Source: Zygnema cylindricum (taxonomy: Eukaryota > Streptophyta > Zygnematophyceae > Zygnematales > Zygnemataceae). From it: a DNA stretch of 64,000 bases. Made by a program: the position numbers and the translations under genes. The notes beneath the pieces were generated by a model, which made no database searches, was not told where the DNA came from, and saw nothing but the letters and a program-made list of their open reading frames with translations. Positions within the stretch are counted from its first letter, which is position 1; each line of letters opens with the position of its first letter. This document shows positions 41,720-55,123 of the stretch, one piece after another. Location of the stretch: NCBI GenBank assembly GCA_037447655.1, contig JBBHKE010000620.1:62001-126000 (forward strand), given 5' to 3'.

Positions 41720-44580
41720 TTTTGTTTGAGTCTCGTTAACAATACGCGAAACATCAAATTTTTGACAAACTTTTGCCAAATGATCGAAATGAATACTACC
41801 TTTTTGATAACACTATTTGTTGAACTCATCAAACTTCACCTCTACCTCTATTTTATTCAGTTTGAGGAAAAGGACAGTACGGATACAAAAGTATATCCAA
41901 AATACCATCGTATAGTTCGAACTGTACAAACTTTATGTTTTGAATTTACAATTATTGTCACATATGTGAAAAGTCTTAATGTGTTCCATGTAGTTGTCAA
42001 CAGTTCCCAGTTTCCCACTCGGAATCAAGTTTTACCCAAAGTCACCAGCCGTCACAGAGTTTTGAAATTACACTTTGTATCGCTCGGAATCAAGTTTTAC
42101 CCAAAGTCACCAGCCGTCACAGAGTTTTGAAATTACACTTTGTATCGCTGCTTGTGTCAATGCTTTTCACGTAAGGTGAAGTTCCATCATACGTTTCCGT
42201 AATTGTATGGCAAACTCTACAAACCAAGCCGATTGAGTCGATGTTCCATCACGTAGGTCGATTGAGTCAATGTTCCATCACGTAGAGTTTGTAAGCCACG
42301 TGTTCTAACATGACGTGCGCCATTCAAGCTAGAATCCGATATTGAATATCTTTTAGATTTTTAGCACCAACAAACTAAGCTTCAAATCTTCACTTTTGTA
42401 CAATGTACCTGCGTATGAAGTAATCATAGGATATAACTTTTATACTTTTTGCAGGCGCCAGTTTGTACGCCAACTCATTTTTTAGGGTTTATGTTTTCGA
42501 ACATAACGAAAGTTCTTTGAGAGAAATAGTGTGACGAACAAAAGTTACCGAAAATAGCGTGACGAAAGAATGTTACGAAATTTCTTTTTTATTTACGGCT
42601 GTATTTTGGAAAGCTCTTGTCATGTGCAAATCTAAAGATTTTTTGTTGGTTTTCCATCATGACACGTAGCTTAATCGTCCATGTCACACACTTTTTTTTT
42701 ATGTATCCGCCAACCCACCTCTTTGAGGTAGGTTGACAGTTACACCGCCAAATTAAGCGAACTCAGCGAACTCCTCGCAGATGAACATCTGACGGCTAGT
42801 ATTACCTCCAAGACCTTCGGAGAGTATCGACAAGATTCTATGGAATGTTGTTTTTCGTATAAAATCAAAATAGACGGTACGATTTGGTATGGAGGGTCGC
42901 GGATTTCTATAGACTACGTCACTTTTCGCCTGATGGAATGTCACCCTAAGTAAAATTCACTTATCCGTACACGTTTGTCGGTATATGAATCTGACGGTTG
43001 AGATGGAAAGCCTAAACTCTCACTTTCCGATTGGCAGTCTCCATGTGAAAATCGGCCAAGTGTGTATGGAGAAAATATGTCTTTGAGTGGAGAAAATGTT
43101 ATCCACACTAATAGCGGTACGCGGTGAGATGCAGATTTGGCCGCCCATTCGTGCGAATGGCGACACTATCTCGCCGTTCTAGGGTTTCGTACTTTTCTCC
43201 GTACGGTAGCTGATTGTTTTTTTGACATCGTACGTTAATGTAAAATTCGAACAAGTTTATCCACGAATGAATGGAAATCCGAACGAAACTGTAAAGTTTC
43301 AATATATTTTCGTACGTTATGTTGTAACATGTTGGACTCTTGTTTAGTGTGGTTAGAAGTTGCAATATTGGGTATGTCCCCATGTACATAAGTAAGGGTT
43401 TTTTTTCTGTCGTTTTTTTGTAAAGCTTAGCGCCGTACTGCCTAAGTTCCAACCGTACGAAGGAATCGTAATTTTGTAGAGTACAATTTGCGTCATCCTC
43501 GAACTTACGATGTACAAAAATTTGTCGTCTTGTGTTTTTCGACCCACTTTGACGACAAAAAACGTCATCTTCAACCTTATCTTTAAAACATATGTGCGAT
43601 GTGATTTAAAACTAGGGATTTTTTATAAACAAATAGGAACGTATATTCGCACGTGTCTAAATATTCCAAAATTTTCATACGATTTCTAAGGACAAATAAA
43701 AGTACAGAATTCGCTATTTTTTGTCCGTTTGCATTCCAATATGACAAAGAAAAGTACACAATTTGTTTGGATTTGTCCGTTTTCGTCCAGTATGGATTTC
43801 TTTTTTGCAGGGGTCTTCAAATTCAGATGCCATTTCACGTCGACCGGACAGGAGTCGCAAAGGCAAACCGCCTCGTCTTCAACCGTGAAACGGCACAGGT
43901 TGGAAGGCGGTACGTCTACAATGTCACGTTAAGATATGCGACGTCACAAGCAGTTTCAAAAAATATCGTGCGACCACAGATTGTAGACGGTGACAGCCGT
44001 CACAGGTATTGTTGACGTATACAATCGTCACATGTGTAAGTTGCGATTTCGTCATTACAGACAAGGGACACTTGAAAACCGGGTCCGGCGGATCCGCGCT
44101 AAAATACAAAGTAAGTTCGCTAAGTTACATGTACATGGGGACAAACCCATTCTCACGCTAATTACGGCGTCAAGCGAATCACGCTAAAACGTACTTTTTG
44201 CAGTACAGGAGCCATCGGCACTCTTGGAATGAACGCTTTGACAGTCAGCTCGTGTAGGCTCATGTCAATAAATGACCGCCACGTGGAGCGTCCACGACTG
44301 TAGTCCATCGCTTTCAACGCGACTCAATCAGAATGTACTGAAACGGCGATACGAAAAAAATACGTACAAATACCGTACGAGTCAAAACTTTTCAAATCCA
44401 ATTCCGCCACATGCGCACAACAATCATCGTACGCTCTGCCGACCGTTTTATGTGAATCGTACAAAGTAAAAGTACAGATTGCTTCATTCCTTCCTCTTGT
44501 GACATTCGAAGATTCGTTGCAACGGATTACTAAAGTCAAAGCCTTTCACTTTCTACTAGAACCGTCTTAAAAAGAAGAAA
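41720..44580. other. Unannotated region upstream of the LRR gene
   Basis: No convincing gene. It contains a near-perfect 65-bp tandem duplication starting at 42020 (unit CGGAATCAAGTTTTACCC...), and a 28-29-bp one at about 42230-42285 (unit with GTTCCATCACGTAG). A 120-codon plus-strand frame at 43653-44015 is unlike any protein I know. The last few hundred bases are presumably the promoter of the gene at 44640. Confidence 0.35.
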
Positions 44581-44584
44581 CTGC

Positions 44585-44590
44585 CACGTG
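44585..44590 (+). promoter_or_regulatory. G-box CACGTG upstream of the LRR gene
   Basis: CACGTG lies 50 bp before the start ATG. In plants such sites bind bZIP/bHLH factors. Another lies inside exon 1 at about 44688. Single six-base matches are weak evidence. Confidence 0.25.
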
Positions 44591-44639
44591 TCCGTGTCTT
44601 TTTAAAAAAAAAACCTTCTTACGTGGCGAGTGCTCAGCC

Positions 44640-44730
44640 ATGGCCGTCGCCATGACCATGATGAGCATCATACTGCTTTTCTTCCTCCACGTGGCACCCA
44701 CCCTGGTTGAATCCATTCATGCAGGAGACG
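44640..44730 (+). CDS. Exon 1: signal peptide
   Basis: ATG opens a frame with a short N-terminus, a hydrophobic core (MMSIILLFFLHVAP) and a likely cleavage region TLVESIHA, a textbook secretory signal. It ends GACG before donor GTAAGC (phase 1). This ATG is chosen because it starts the hydrophobic segment; the next Met codons lie inside it. Confidence 0.8.
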
Positions 44731-44851
44731 GTAAGCTCCCTCCCTCCCCGCTCACCCTTTCGCACAGCTCGTTCTCTCTGTCTACGTTCACACGTGTGAG
44801 TCGTCGCTCTGATTGGCTCGCGTGCGGCCCCTGTCGGTGCGGATGCTGCAG

Positions 44852-44963
44852 CGGCGGCGCTGTGGGCGATGCGGAAGGCCATCGTGAACAAGGAGAGATT
44901 CCCGCCGACCAGATGTGGAGGAGATCGTATCTTCTGCGATGATTCCGGTCGCTTGGTTGGGAT
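44852..44963 (+). CDS. Exon 2: LRR N-terminal cap
   Basis: After acceptor CTGCAG it reads AALWAMRKAIVNKERFPPTR, then CGGDRIFCDDSGRLVGM, and ends at donor GTGAGT (phase 2). This fits the LRRNT_2 cap of plant LRR proteins (ALxxx(K/R)..., then a Cys pair around the G-V-x-C region). The usual Trp-rich W..GV.C is reduced to GGDRIFC. Confidence 0.75.
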
Positions 44964-44964
44964 G

Positions 44965-45140
44965 TGAGTGATTATCGCTGCGTGCACTCCATTTCGCATT
45001 GAAAATCGCACTAAATTTGTATTTATAGGCTGGCTGGAATCTCTGCTGTAATATATACGCGCTCTTTTTCGCACTGAAAACCGCATTAAATTTGTACTCA
45101 TAGACTGACTGGATTCTTGCCGCGATAAAAACTAACACAC
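44965..45140 (-). repeat. 75-bp tandem repeat, two units, inverted relative to 1-135
   Basis: The words CACTAAAT at 45009 and CATTAAAT at 45084 give a 75-bp period. The reverse complement matches the repeat at the left edge of the window. It lies in intron 2. Confidence 0.65.
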
Positions 45141-45587
45141 CCTAAAACATAAATATAACGATGGTGTAGGTTATGTGATAGGAATAGAGGGAGTCGTTTA
45201 ACAACTAATGAAAGAGGCAGGGAAGAAGGACCACATTTGAAGATCATGAAAGGATTGATTTTTCTTACCAATGTTCACGAGAAAATACTTATAACAGTGG
45301 AAGCGTTCACATTACACAACATTGCATCACATTGACTGGACATTGACAGAAATTCAGAGAAACTTTTGGCATTTAAAAAAGTGAAATTATAATGTCCGAT
45401 ATCCTCTCTTCTTTACTCTTCTATCTTTCCACATATTCCTTCAATTGATACCCGCAACCAAATTGTAACCAAATTTACATTAACACATAATAAATTAAAA
45501 TGAATAATATTTTTATAATAAATAAATATAGCCAAATTGACAGTGTTGTACATTTTGTAAAACCTAACAAATCATTGGGGCATGCAG

Positions 45588-45659
45588 AAATTTCGCATAC
45601 CTGGGACTCAAGGGGAAAATTGGGCCGGAGATCGGCAACCTCACAGCGCTACAACAAAT
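45588..45659 (+). CDS. Exon 3: first LRR
   Basis: 72 nt, acceptor ATGCAG, donor GTGAGT. It reads INFAYLGLKGKIGPEIGN then LTALQQ: a standard plant LRR (LxLKGKIGPEIGNLTAL). Confidence 0.85.
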
Positions 45660-46371
45660 GTGAGTGGACATTGGGAGAGGGGATGTACTGCATATCATAT
45701 GGGAAAAATAAAATCAAGGCAAAGAAATACTGAATGATTATGTTAGAAATATTACAATATGAATTTTGAACTTTTGCTTCTTTTATTTTTTGTTTCCGGT
45801 CGTAAAATAAGATGAGGATAGGTGGGAAAAATAATGTTCTTATCATTTGTGACCGTTTTTTGTAAATGTACCATTTTTGAGGTTTTGTGTGATATGACTC
45901 TTTATTGTGATGGACATAATTTTAGAAAGGCTTATGAGGGGGATGGGGGTTGCGATGGGGTTAAAAGGTGTTATTGGGGGGGGAGATGGGGGGGAAGTAC
46001 AAGGGGTGTTTAGGGGAGAGGGGGTAAAAGGCTCTTTCGGGGTGGAAATTGGGTGTTTCTTTAAGGAGGAATCTTGAACAATTTAAACATCATTTTGCAA
46101 ATGAAAGTTGCCTTAACCAAACCTCATTATGTACTTGGGTTTGCAAAGATGAAGCGTTTGTTTTAGCTCGTGTTCTATAATTTAGTTTGAATACAATTGA
46201 AAATTCATCATAACTTAAAGACATACATTTTGACAAGTGAGATGTTGCATAAGAGCCATACAAATGCATTTATCAACATTTTGTACTATTTTTTTAGCAT
46301 TACTATATTTTGATTCAAAAAAACTGAAAGATATGTAGAAGCGGGGATTGACGGCGTGGATGGCGTTACAG

Positions 46372-46443
46372 GTACTTAAATGACAACCAATTGAGTGGAA
46401 GCATTCCTTTATCCATATGTCAAGCGAAGAAGATTGTATGGTT
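46372..46443 (+). CDS. Exon 4: second LRR
   Basis: 72 nt, acceptor TTACAG, donor GTAAGA. It reads MYLNDNQLSGSIPLSICQ then AKKIVWL. The downstream intron holds CopH and CopK. Confidence 0.85.
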
Positions 46444-46789
46444 GTAAGACAAAATTCTACACTGAGCCAATTGATTTTCTAAAATGGGATAGAATTTCCT
46501 AAAAAATGGTATTTCATGGTAACGAATTCGCTGGCATTTATTTCTTTTGAATTTGTTATTTTTTAAAGTGTATTTACTTATAATTATTTACTATACGTGG
46601 ACAATTCTTAATAGAGAAGCATATGCACAATGTTAAGCTCTTCCAAAAGTTTTACAATTGATAATGTCATGAAGATAGTGATGGAAGGCAAGAGGGAGTT
46701 AGAGGGGGAGCGGAAAGGGAAAAGGGCATGTGAAAAAGGGAGGGACGGGGAGGGCAAGAGAGAGGGGGAGAAAGGGACCAACCGCAACA

Positions 46790-46992
46790 CCATAGTTAGT
46801 GTGGCTGTGTCAAAACCAAAACTCTATCCCCATCCTTACATTCCCCCCTCTCCCTCATAGTCATTTTTAGAGTAACAAGGGTGCTTCCCTCACCCCTCCC
46901 CTAGACCATACGAAGTGTGACAAGGGGGGTTTACCCTCATCCCCTCCCCCAAACCATGTTTAGTGTTACGGGGAAGTATACCTTCTATATAC
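46790..46992 (+). repeat. Minisatellite, left part (about 50-bp units)
   Basis: Units like CCATGTTTAGTGTTACGGGG followed by a TACCCTCA-CCCCTCCCC stretch, three to four copies. CopH interrupts it at 46993; the array resumes at about 57478. Confidence 0.75.
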
Positions 46993-47941
46993 TGTTGTTA
47001 AACACCAGCCGCTGCAATTGTCATTGGTTGATGTCATTGCAAAACTAATAGCATAAGTAATTAAGAAACACCTAATGAACATCAAGTTCCAGACCCTGTC
47101 AAACGCTGTCGCTATGACAAAAATACCTCAAAATACAAAAAATACAGTCTTATAAAATTTATCCTACGCAATTACTCTCCAATGTTTATGCAAATTGATC
47201 CACTACAATAAAGATGCTAGCGGTTGAAGATACCAAAAATCACATATGCAGGAAAAAATGTCATCTTGAAAAATTCACTCATTCCTAAACTACATACTCA
47301 AGAGTATAATTACCTACGAGCCAATCAGATTCGCGTAAACTACAGTACTTACATTACGTCAAACTTAACTTTATAGTGCGTAACATAAGGACAAATCTAA
47401 TTAATACCAAATCCTTAGAAATCTAAATTTCACACGTATTAACTGCTTAACAAGCGGACAAATGCCTTCTTTCCTGAAGTTCGCCAACCGACATAAAGTT
47501 ATGTACACAACAAGTGTTTACGGTCATTATGTTCCCCAAGTCAAAGGCGGTTTTTGTTCATTCAATGTCAGTATCCGGCATCGAATGATTTTTGTCCGTA
47601 CACGACTATTTTAGTGTTTCAGTCTCGATCGCCATTCGATCATCTTAATTTGAATAGATTTTTCAACATGGTGTCGTACCAAGATTCAAATTTAGTTTGT
47701 ACAACGCTAACTTGACTACAAGCATAGTTTAATCAAACTTATTTTCCACCCTCACGCTATTAATAGTAAGAGTAACGAGGAGACTCCCTCGTCGCTGATC
47801 TAGCAACGAGCCTCCGTCGGTAAACCAAAGAGAGATTCTTCTGTTGCCATTTGCTTCTAAACTCTTAATGTTACACTCTTATAGTTTCCTCTCTCACAAG
47901 ATTTTCTTTTAGTGAGAGAGTATAGCTTTCCAAAAATAATA
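46993..47941 (-). repeat. CopH 3' LTR
   Basis: Starts TGTTG on the plus strand, ends AATAATA before CTCCCCTAAAAC. The reverse strand starts gag-like codons (MTST) near its left edge. It pairs with 56438-57448. Confidence 0.75.
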
Positions 47942-47949
47942 CTCCCCTA

Positions 47950-50909
47950 AAACTTTAGACTCTCTTAGTCTCTTAACCCACAAGCTTTTCAGTGGTTCAA
48001 TTTTTCAGCTGGTAGTCCTTGATCAGCATATCGACCACCATCTTTTCAACAAGCAAATAACACAATTTTATAACTCTTGCCATCACCTCCTTTATAACAA
48101 AGTGTAACCGAATATCCATGTTTAACTTTAAAGTGGCGACTTAGGTCAAAATCAAGTGTCATTCGAACTTCATACACTATTTAAGAACCACTGTATAAAA
48201 CTGAAGGCTTGAAGAAGTGACTTCACCTAAGGCAGTTCATTCACTGTTGAGCTGGCTGCCATGTATTTTGCATACGTGGTAAACTATGTAGTCATCTTCG
48301 TTTGCTGCTCCAGTAGCAAATTCCGATTTCAATTTGCATTGAATCGTCGACTGGGCGCCTCCATAATTGGCGTCGCTCCAAGTCCGCATCTTACCTTGCT
48401 TCCGCCAAGTGTCAACTTAAGGTCCATAGATCCTACAAGATACCTTAGAACTCTTTTTGCGGCTTCCCAATCAACCTTGTTTGGGCTTTAAAGAATGCGA
48501 CTTAAAGCATTGACAACCTCCAAAATAGTAGGCCGAGTGCGATTCATAAAATAGATTCAGTTGTTTTTTATCTGTTTTTATAGAATCATGGATGTAAATT
48601 ATACCTCCCCTAACTCGAGACTGTCATCCACAACGATTCTTGAATTCGTTTCTAACGTGAATTCCAGGGGAGTTGGAGTCCTTTTCAAATCTCCCATCTC
48701 AAACCTTTATAGCAGGTTACTTATGGCCTATTTTTGCGTCAGTTTTAAGGTTTTGTTTTCCGTTTCTTTCTCTACTTGAATCCCTAAAATATAATTGACT
48801 TCCCTTTAATCTTTCATCTCAAATCTGGACTTAAGAGCCTCATTTACTTTATTAACTCCAGCAATGGTTTGTTTTATGATTAAAATATCACCGACATACA
48901 TAGCTATGAAAATCGTTCCATCCTCGCCTCCCAATATGTAAACTGAATGGTCCGAGTTAAATGTAATAAAGCCTAAACAAGTTAGAAACTCATCCAGTTT
49001 CACATTCCATTGCCAAAAAGCTTGTTTCCATCCATATAGTGACTTAAGCACTTATACACCAATTTTTTCTTGTCGGTTTCCACATAGATTTGTGGCTGTT
49101 TCACATAAATAGCTTCCTCTAATTTTCAATGAAAATTGCAGTTTTGACGTCCAATTTGTGTAATTTTGTGTCTTCAATAGCTACTAATTTTAAATGTATC
49201 AAAGCAGTCGTAAATCTAACAATAATTGAGAAGGTTTCTTCATAACAAAGACCTTCCTTCTGATTGTATCCCTTTATTACTAACCTAGGCTAGTACCTTT
49301 CTATTGTGTTATCAGGGTTTATTTTTACGTTGAAAACCCACTTATATCCAATGGCCTTCTGTTCCAAAGGCAACTCCTTAAGTTCCCATGTTTGTGCATC
49401 TATGATGGATTTCATTTCATCATTGGCTACTGCAATCAATTATTATTTTTCCGGAACAGAGAATGCCTCTTGAATGGTAGATAGCATTCTCCTTTGAGCT
49501 GGCAGATAGATTCTTGATCTAGCCCGCCAGCAACTTGTTTTTCCCCCTTTTGGAAATTCAGAGGTTGGAATTGAAGGGGTTGAGCGGGTCTGAGTTCCTC
49601 CTCCAATACCATTTATGGAGTTGGTTTGGAATGTTGTTGTAGTTAGCTAACCAGCTGATTTCCAGTAGTTTCTACAAAAGTCCTTTGATATAGTATTACA
49701 CGCTCAGTGGCATTTTCTATCTTTTGGTCAGCTGTCACCCGAAAAATATTGATTATTTTTATTTCATCTTCAACAAAAAATTTCCTAGCTATGGTGACCC
49801 TATTCTTTTTTGGAACATGTACTCTATATCCTTTTCAAATATCATCATAGCCTAATAATATTCCTTGCACACTTGTAGGTTCCATTTTCCATTTGGTTTG
49901 TGTATCTTGTAGAATAAGTACTTAACTCCCAAATAGTTTAAATTGACTAACAATTGGTTTTATATCTATCCAATGTTCATAAGAATTCTTGTCCTTTAAA
50001 GATTCGGATTCCACTAAATTTTTTAATATAAACTGCAACGTTTTGTGCCTCAACCCAAAATTCCATATCAACTCCTTTATCAACTAACATGGATGTTGTA
50101 CTCTCACTTAATGTCCTTTTTAATCTTTCAGCTACCCCATTTGCCTTTAAAAAATATGGACCAACAAAGATGTGCTATACCATTGGTCTTGAGGTTGGAG
50201 ATAAATTCCTGTGACAAATACTCCTCCCATCCGTTGTTCGCTCCGTGGGCCAAAATGGAAGCTCCATGAATCTTCTCACACCATCTTCTGAAATGTTTAA
50301 AATGAGAGAAGAATTTGATTTCTCTTTCATGAAATAGACTTTGATATACTTATAGAAATCATTAGTAAAGGTTAGCATGTATTTTAGCCCTCGAGGTGAT
50401 TGAATTTTCGCCGAACCCCATACATCGGAGTGATTTAATTATGACACTTTTTGTGACCTATTACTACTTTTTTATGGAAAAAGAAACATATGGATCTTTT
50501 CAAAGGCACATCCATCCACATACACCTTTTATAACTCCATTTTTGACCATCTTCTCAGCGCTTTCATGATGTACAAGGCCCAATCTTTTGTACCTCAAAA
50601 AATTCAAACGTGTCCCCAAAGTAAAAATCATCTATGTCACTACGATTTGCCAAGTCCATCCTATACAATCATTGGGACCTCTAGTACCAGTGGCTCTTCT
50701 TGTTAACCATCTGTTTTCCAATTGTGAGAAAAACTTGAAAACCTTTCCTTTTAGATAAAGAGGTAGAAAACAAATTATTTTTAAAAGTTTCAATGTTTGT
50801 GAGGCACCTCTATGCTCATCAGGTAAGCCTCACACTACTACTAATGCATGATCTTTATGACAATTGCCTCTATAGCAATCGTTTTCAAATATCAACGTTC
50901 TTTTGCCAT
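47950..50909 (-). pseudogene. CopH pol remnant
   Basis: Minus-strand order: integrase traces (near 50400-50700 YRMDLANRSDIDDF; near 49800-50100 PTSVQGILLGYDD and KGYRVHVPKKNRV), RT fingers near 49300 (a KW.FNVKINPDNTI-like stretch), then ORF 48806-49051 with SLYGWKQAFWQWN, LDEFLTCLGF and MYVGDILI, where YVDD is YVGD. RNase H with a WSDANYGG-like segment lies at 48340-48480. There are many stops and frameshifts. Confidence 0.8.
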
Positions 50910-50914
50910 TACAC

Positions 50915-51794
50915 TGTTGTTCTGTGGCTACTACACCCACTGAAGATGAAGATGAAGCAAGAGAAGTCATCACAAAATTATTACAAGCAAACAGCTCTCA
51001 CAGATGTCTACAAAAACATACAACTTTGGAACACAGCCAAAGACAAAATAGGCAACCAATTGGCCTATAAAATCTGACACAATGCGGATGATAAAAAAAA
51101 AAACCCAATTGCAAATTAACACAGAAATCTCCTAACAGATCTGAGAGAAACTCTCAGTCAAAGGTATCAAAAATGTTAAAGCATAATTTGATACAACAAG
51201 TTCATAACTTCTGAAATGGTTAAGTCCTACTCTTATACCAAAAAAAACTATCCTTGTGAAGGCAAGCAGCCACTCACTATCCTAACCAAGGTAAGAAGGC
51301 ATATCAGCCATGCATCAATTATATCTTCCAGAGCTAAAAAGGATACCTGAATATGTCAAGGTATGTCATACAAAATGAATCTAAACTGAGTCCTTAATCA
51401 AACAAAATACGCCTATATACAAAACAGGGATATGTTATGTCACACTATACTGTACAAAACACGCTGGATAATCATAGACGTGGTCCCGGCTGACCACGAG
51501 CGTCAGCAGCAAATTATCGTCGTCTGTCTTTCAAAAGTTTCATCTAAGACAAAACTGTGTTACACCTCGGTCTTCCGGTGACTCTGGGTCGTAAAACCGA
51601 GTCTTACGGAGTGTCTCATCTTAGTTTGCTGACGCATGTCCCGTTAATGTGATACACAATGTACTCCCTCACTGTTCACTGTCACACTAATTCTGGTACG
51701 TACTGTACTAGGCTTCCACAAAATAAACAAAGTACCCAAAAGACGCTCCCCTCATATAGGAGGATTAGTGAGGACTAAAGCTTTCCGAACAACA
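50915..51794 (-). repeat. CopK 3' LTR
   Basis: 880 bp. Its left edge (TGTTGTTCTGTGGC) is the reverse complement of gag codons, identical in kind to the 5' LTR. The polypurine tract inside it is weakened (CTTTAG without the G run). Confidence 0.9.
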
Positions 51795-51812
51795 CTAAAG
51801 TTTTAGACTCTA

Positions 51813-52580
51813 CTAGCCACAAAGACCACATGCCTCTCTATAGAATTTCAGTTTTGGTGTAGGTAAGGGCTTTGTGATCATATGTGCCAGCATTTCCTCA
51901 TCGGGTAAGTAGCTAAGCTTCGAAATTATAGCCATCACCTTTTCCCTCACAAAGTGTAACCTAATATAAATATGCTTACTTTTAAAGTGATGACTGGGAT
52001 TAGAAGCAATGGCAATAGCAGCAATGGCAATAGCAGCTTGATTGTCACACCATACGACTTGAGGACCACACTGCACTAATTTCAATTGTTGTAAAAGAGA
52101 TTTTACCCAAAGAAGTTCCTTGAGAGCTGTGCTGGCTACCATGTATTCAACTTCCATGGTTGACTAAGCAGTCACCTTTTGAAGCTTGTTGGTTCAGCAG
52201 CAAGTACCATCACCAATCTTCAAAATGAATCTAATGGTAGAATGTCGGCTTGGCATATCACCATAACTCGCATCGCTCCAGGTGCTAATCTTCACTTCAT
52301 CTCCTCCGAGAGAAGTTCAGAGATCCCGTGTTCCTGCAAGATATTTGAGAACGCGTTTTGCAGCCTCCTTATTTGATCTCTTCGGGTTCTGAAGGCTTTG
52401 GCTCAGAGCTCCATCTGCCGCTATAATAGACGTGCCGCTATAATAGACGATATCTGAGAACGCGTTTTGCAGCCTCCTTATTTGATCTTTTCGGGTTCTG
52501 AAGGCTTCGGCTCAGAGCTCCATCTGTCGCTATAACAGACGTGCCGCTATAATAGACGCGTGCAGTTCATGAAATAGATA
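51813..52580 (-). pseudogene. CopK RNase H with a 109-bp tandem duplication
   Basis: ORF 51813-52157: MEVEYMVASTALKELLWVKS, QVVWCDNQAAIAIA, SNPSHHFKSKHIYIRLHFVR and AHMITKPLPTPKLKF. A 15-bp duplication adds AIAAIAIA. Further in, the segment beginning GAGAACGCGTTTTGCAGCC is repeated 109 bp apart (52347 and 52456), interrupting the domain. Confidence 0.85.
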
Positions 52581-53520
52581 AGAATCCCAACAACTTGTCT
52601 GTGAGGAATTGTGGACATGCGCTCTGACTCTCCTAGTTCAATGTCATCCTCGAGTAGCATTCCGCCATTTGTCTCTTTTCCTTCCACTTTTTGCCTGAAC
52701 TCTAAAGGTGTGGCACTCCCTTTTGCCTTTGCCATGCCAAATCTTTCAAGTGCATTTCCAATGGTCTCTCTTTGAGTGAGATATATCACCCTCTTATTCT
52801 ATTTATCTCTACTTGAATGCCTAGGATATACTTTGCCCCACCTAAGTCCTTCACTTCAAATGTGGCATTCAGAGCTGCTTTAACTTATTTATCTCATTCA
52901 TAGATTTACTAATAAGTAGCAGATCATCCACATATTTTGTTACATAGATCACACCATCCTCTCCTTCCATGACATAAATAGAGTGATCTGGGCTGATCCT
53001 TGTGAAACCCAGACTGGTAAGAAACTCGTCTAACTTTAGTTTCTACTATCGTGGAGCCTGTTTCAATCTATACAGTGATTTCAACAATTTACATTCTAGA
53101 TTTTCCTTTGTTTTTTTTGCATACCCTTCTGGTCGTTTCATATAAATGACTTCCTCTAAGTCTCCATGCAAGAAAGAAATTTTAACATCCATTTGATGCA
53201 GCTCCATATTCTCAATTACAGCTAGGGACAGTAAAACTCTAACAATAAGACTTTTACTCTAATAATAAGACTCTAACAGTAGGAAACCAGACAACAGGGG
53301 AGAAATTTTCCTCATAGTCTATTCCCTCCTTTTGACTAAAGCCCTTTGCAACCAACCGAGCTTTGTACCTTTCAATGGTGCTATCTGGAATGAGCTTCAC
53401 TTTGAAGACCCACTTGCAGCCAATGGCTTTCCGATCACGTGGAAGCTCCACAAGCTCCCACGTTTGAGCTTCCATAATTGACTTCATCTCGTCATTTGCA
53501 GTTGCAATCTAGTATTCATT
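52581..53520 (-). pseudogene. CopK reverse transcriptase
   Basis: Minus strand: [58 protein letters not shown] at 53254-53487, where a short duplication follows. [13 protein letters not shown] and [10 protein letters not shown]-type residues lie near 53100, with a VTKYVDDLLL-type active site near 52930. The C-terminal part at 52547-52789 reads TQRETIGNALERFGMAKAKG and LIYFMNCTR. Frames are broken. Confidence 0.85.
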
Positions 53521-55123
53521 TTCAGGAACAGAAAATGTCTCCTAAATGGTAAGAGGCTCCCTAGTGCTTGCAAAAAAAACATATTGAACATGTTCTCCCC
53601 TCAAGCAAGAACTTTGTCTTCTTCCCCCGGAAAATCTGAGGCTGGAATTGTTGGATCCCGACTTCAATTTTGGGTTCGATGAAGATGTGTGTCGGCTGCT
53701 CTTTGCTGTTCAGTAGCTGGTGGTACTCCAATATTTTGCCCTCCAGTAGAAAATGAAGTTGAAGTTGCCGAAGATTGAAAAGGAATCTGATCTAAGATGA
53801 CATATTCCTACATTTTTTCTATCTTTTTATTTTCATCCATACTCAATACGTATATGGACTCACTTTCATCCTTCACCTGAATATTTCTGGCAATCTGGAT
53901 GGTATGTTTCTAAGGACAATAAACTCTGTATCCTACAGATTCATCATCATATCCCATGAAGATTCAAAGTTTATATTTTGGACTCAGTTTCCAGTTTGGT
54001 AAATTATCTAGAACAAAGCATTTGCTACCAAAAACTCTAAAGTGATTGACATTTGGTTTTGTGCCAGTCCACACTTCATAAGGTGTCTTTCCTTTAATAG
54101 ATCTAGTTTCTAATTTGTTCCTAATATAGGCTGCAGTTTGGTAAGCTGCAGCCCAAAACTTAGTGTCTATTCCCTTATCTGCCATCATAGATTTATCACT
54201 CTCAGTTAGAGTTCTATTTAGCCTTTTGTGGGACTCCATTCTGCTCAGGAGTATATGGTACTGTAAACTGATGGGAGATACCATTTTCCTGTAAATAAGC
54301 AGCAAACTCATTGAAAGTATATTGACCTCCATTATCAGATCTTAAGGAAAAAATTGATCTACCATGAAGCTTTTATGCCCAGATCTAATCGTGTTGGAAG
54401 TGGGTGAAGACCTCCTTTTTGTCCTTCATGAAATAGATCCTGCTGAATCTGGAGAAGTCGTCTGTAAATGTAACAAAGTATTTGCAAGCATTTACAAAGT
54501 ATTTGCTGCTTGCAGAAGATGGTATTTTGGAGGGTCCCCACACATCTGAATGAATAAGCTCGAAGAGGTTAGGTTCTCTGAAATCTGCGGCTTGAGGTAA
54601 GTGAAGGTTGTGAAGCTTACCCAAAGCACAACCATCACAAATATTTGATTGTCACTGACCAAGTTTAATTCTTTCTACTATTTTATTTTTTACCATCTTT
54701 TTCAACCTGTCATTATGAACATGACCCAATCTTTTATGCCACAAAACATTATCAGATAAGACACTGGATAAGCAAAAAAAGATGTATTCAGCAGGTCCAT
54801 CCGGTACAAGTTGTTTAGGCCTCTAGTTTTCATTACAGCTACCATTCTCTCTTTGCTGACTATTTTCCTTCCTTGAATCTGAAGTATTTCAAAACCTCTA
54901 CTTTCTGCAACTGAGGTAGAAAACAAATTCTTAAGAGATGTAAGAGATGTAAGAGATGCAAAGCCTGCTGATTTTCCCACCATAGGATGCATCAGTTTCA
55001 GCAAAACTGCCATCAACTACATCAAACAGTTTACCCTGAGTAAAGTAAGACTTAACCAAATCAGACCAACAAAGGTATTTCCTTCCATAAAAAACTGGTA
55101 TTTGTGAGGGCGGGCCTATAACT
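53521..55123 (-). pseudogene. CopK integrase and protease-region remnant
   Basis: ORF 54385-54624: LHNLHLPQAADFREPN, LIHSDVWGPSKIPSS (first catalytic Asp) and TFTDDFSRFSRIYFM, with an added repeat KYFVNACKYFVTF. The 53964-54332 block reads ESHKRLNRTLTESDKSMMAD, where VAERxNRT is expected, and YEVWTGTKPNVNHFRVFGSK. The 54702-55016 block reads KNLFSTSVAESRGFEIL and IVSKERMVAVMKTRGLNN, preceded by a small TSL repeat. The zinc-binding region lies between. Confidence 0.85.

Noticed and set aside
43653-44015. 120-codon ORF upstream of the LRR gene
   Set aside because: No recognisable motif, biased by chance openness in a region without other coding signals; overlapping frames of similar quality exist on both strands.
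44585-44615. TATA box just upstream of exon 1
   Set aside because: The TTTTTAAAAAAAAAA stretch is only an A/T run about 30 bp from the ATG and has no canonical TATAAA; it was not called.
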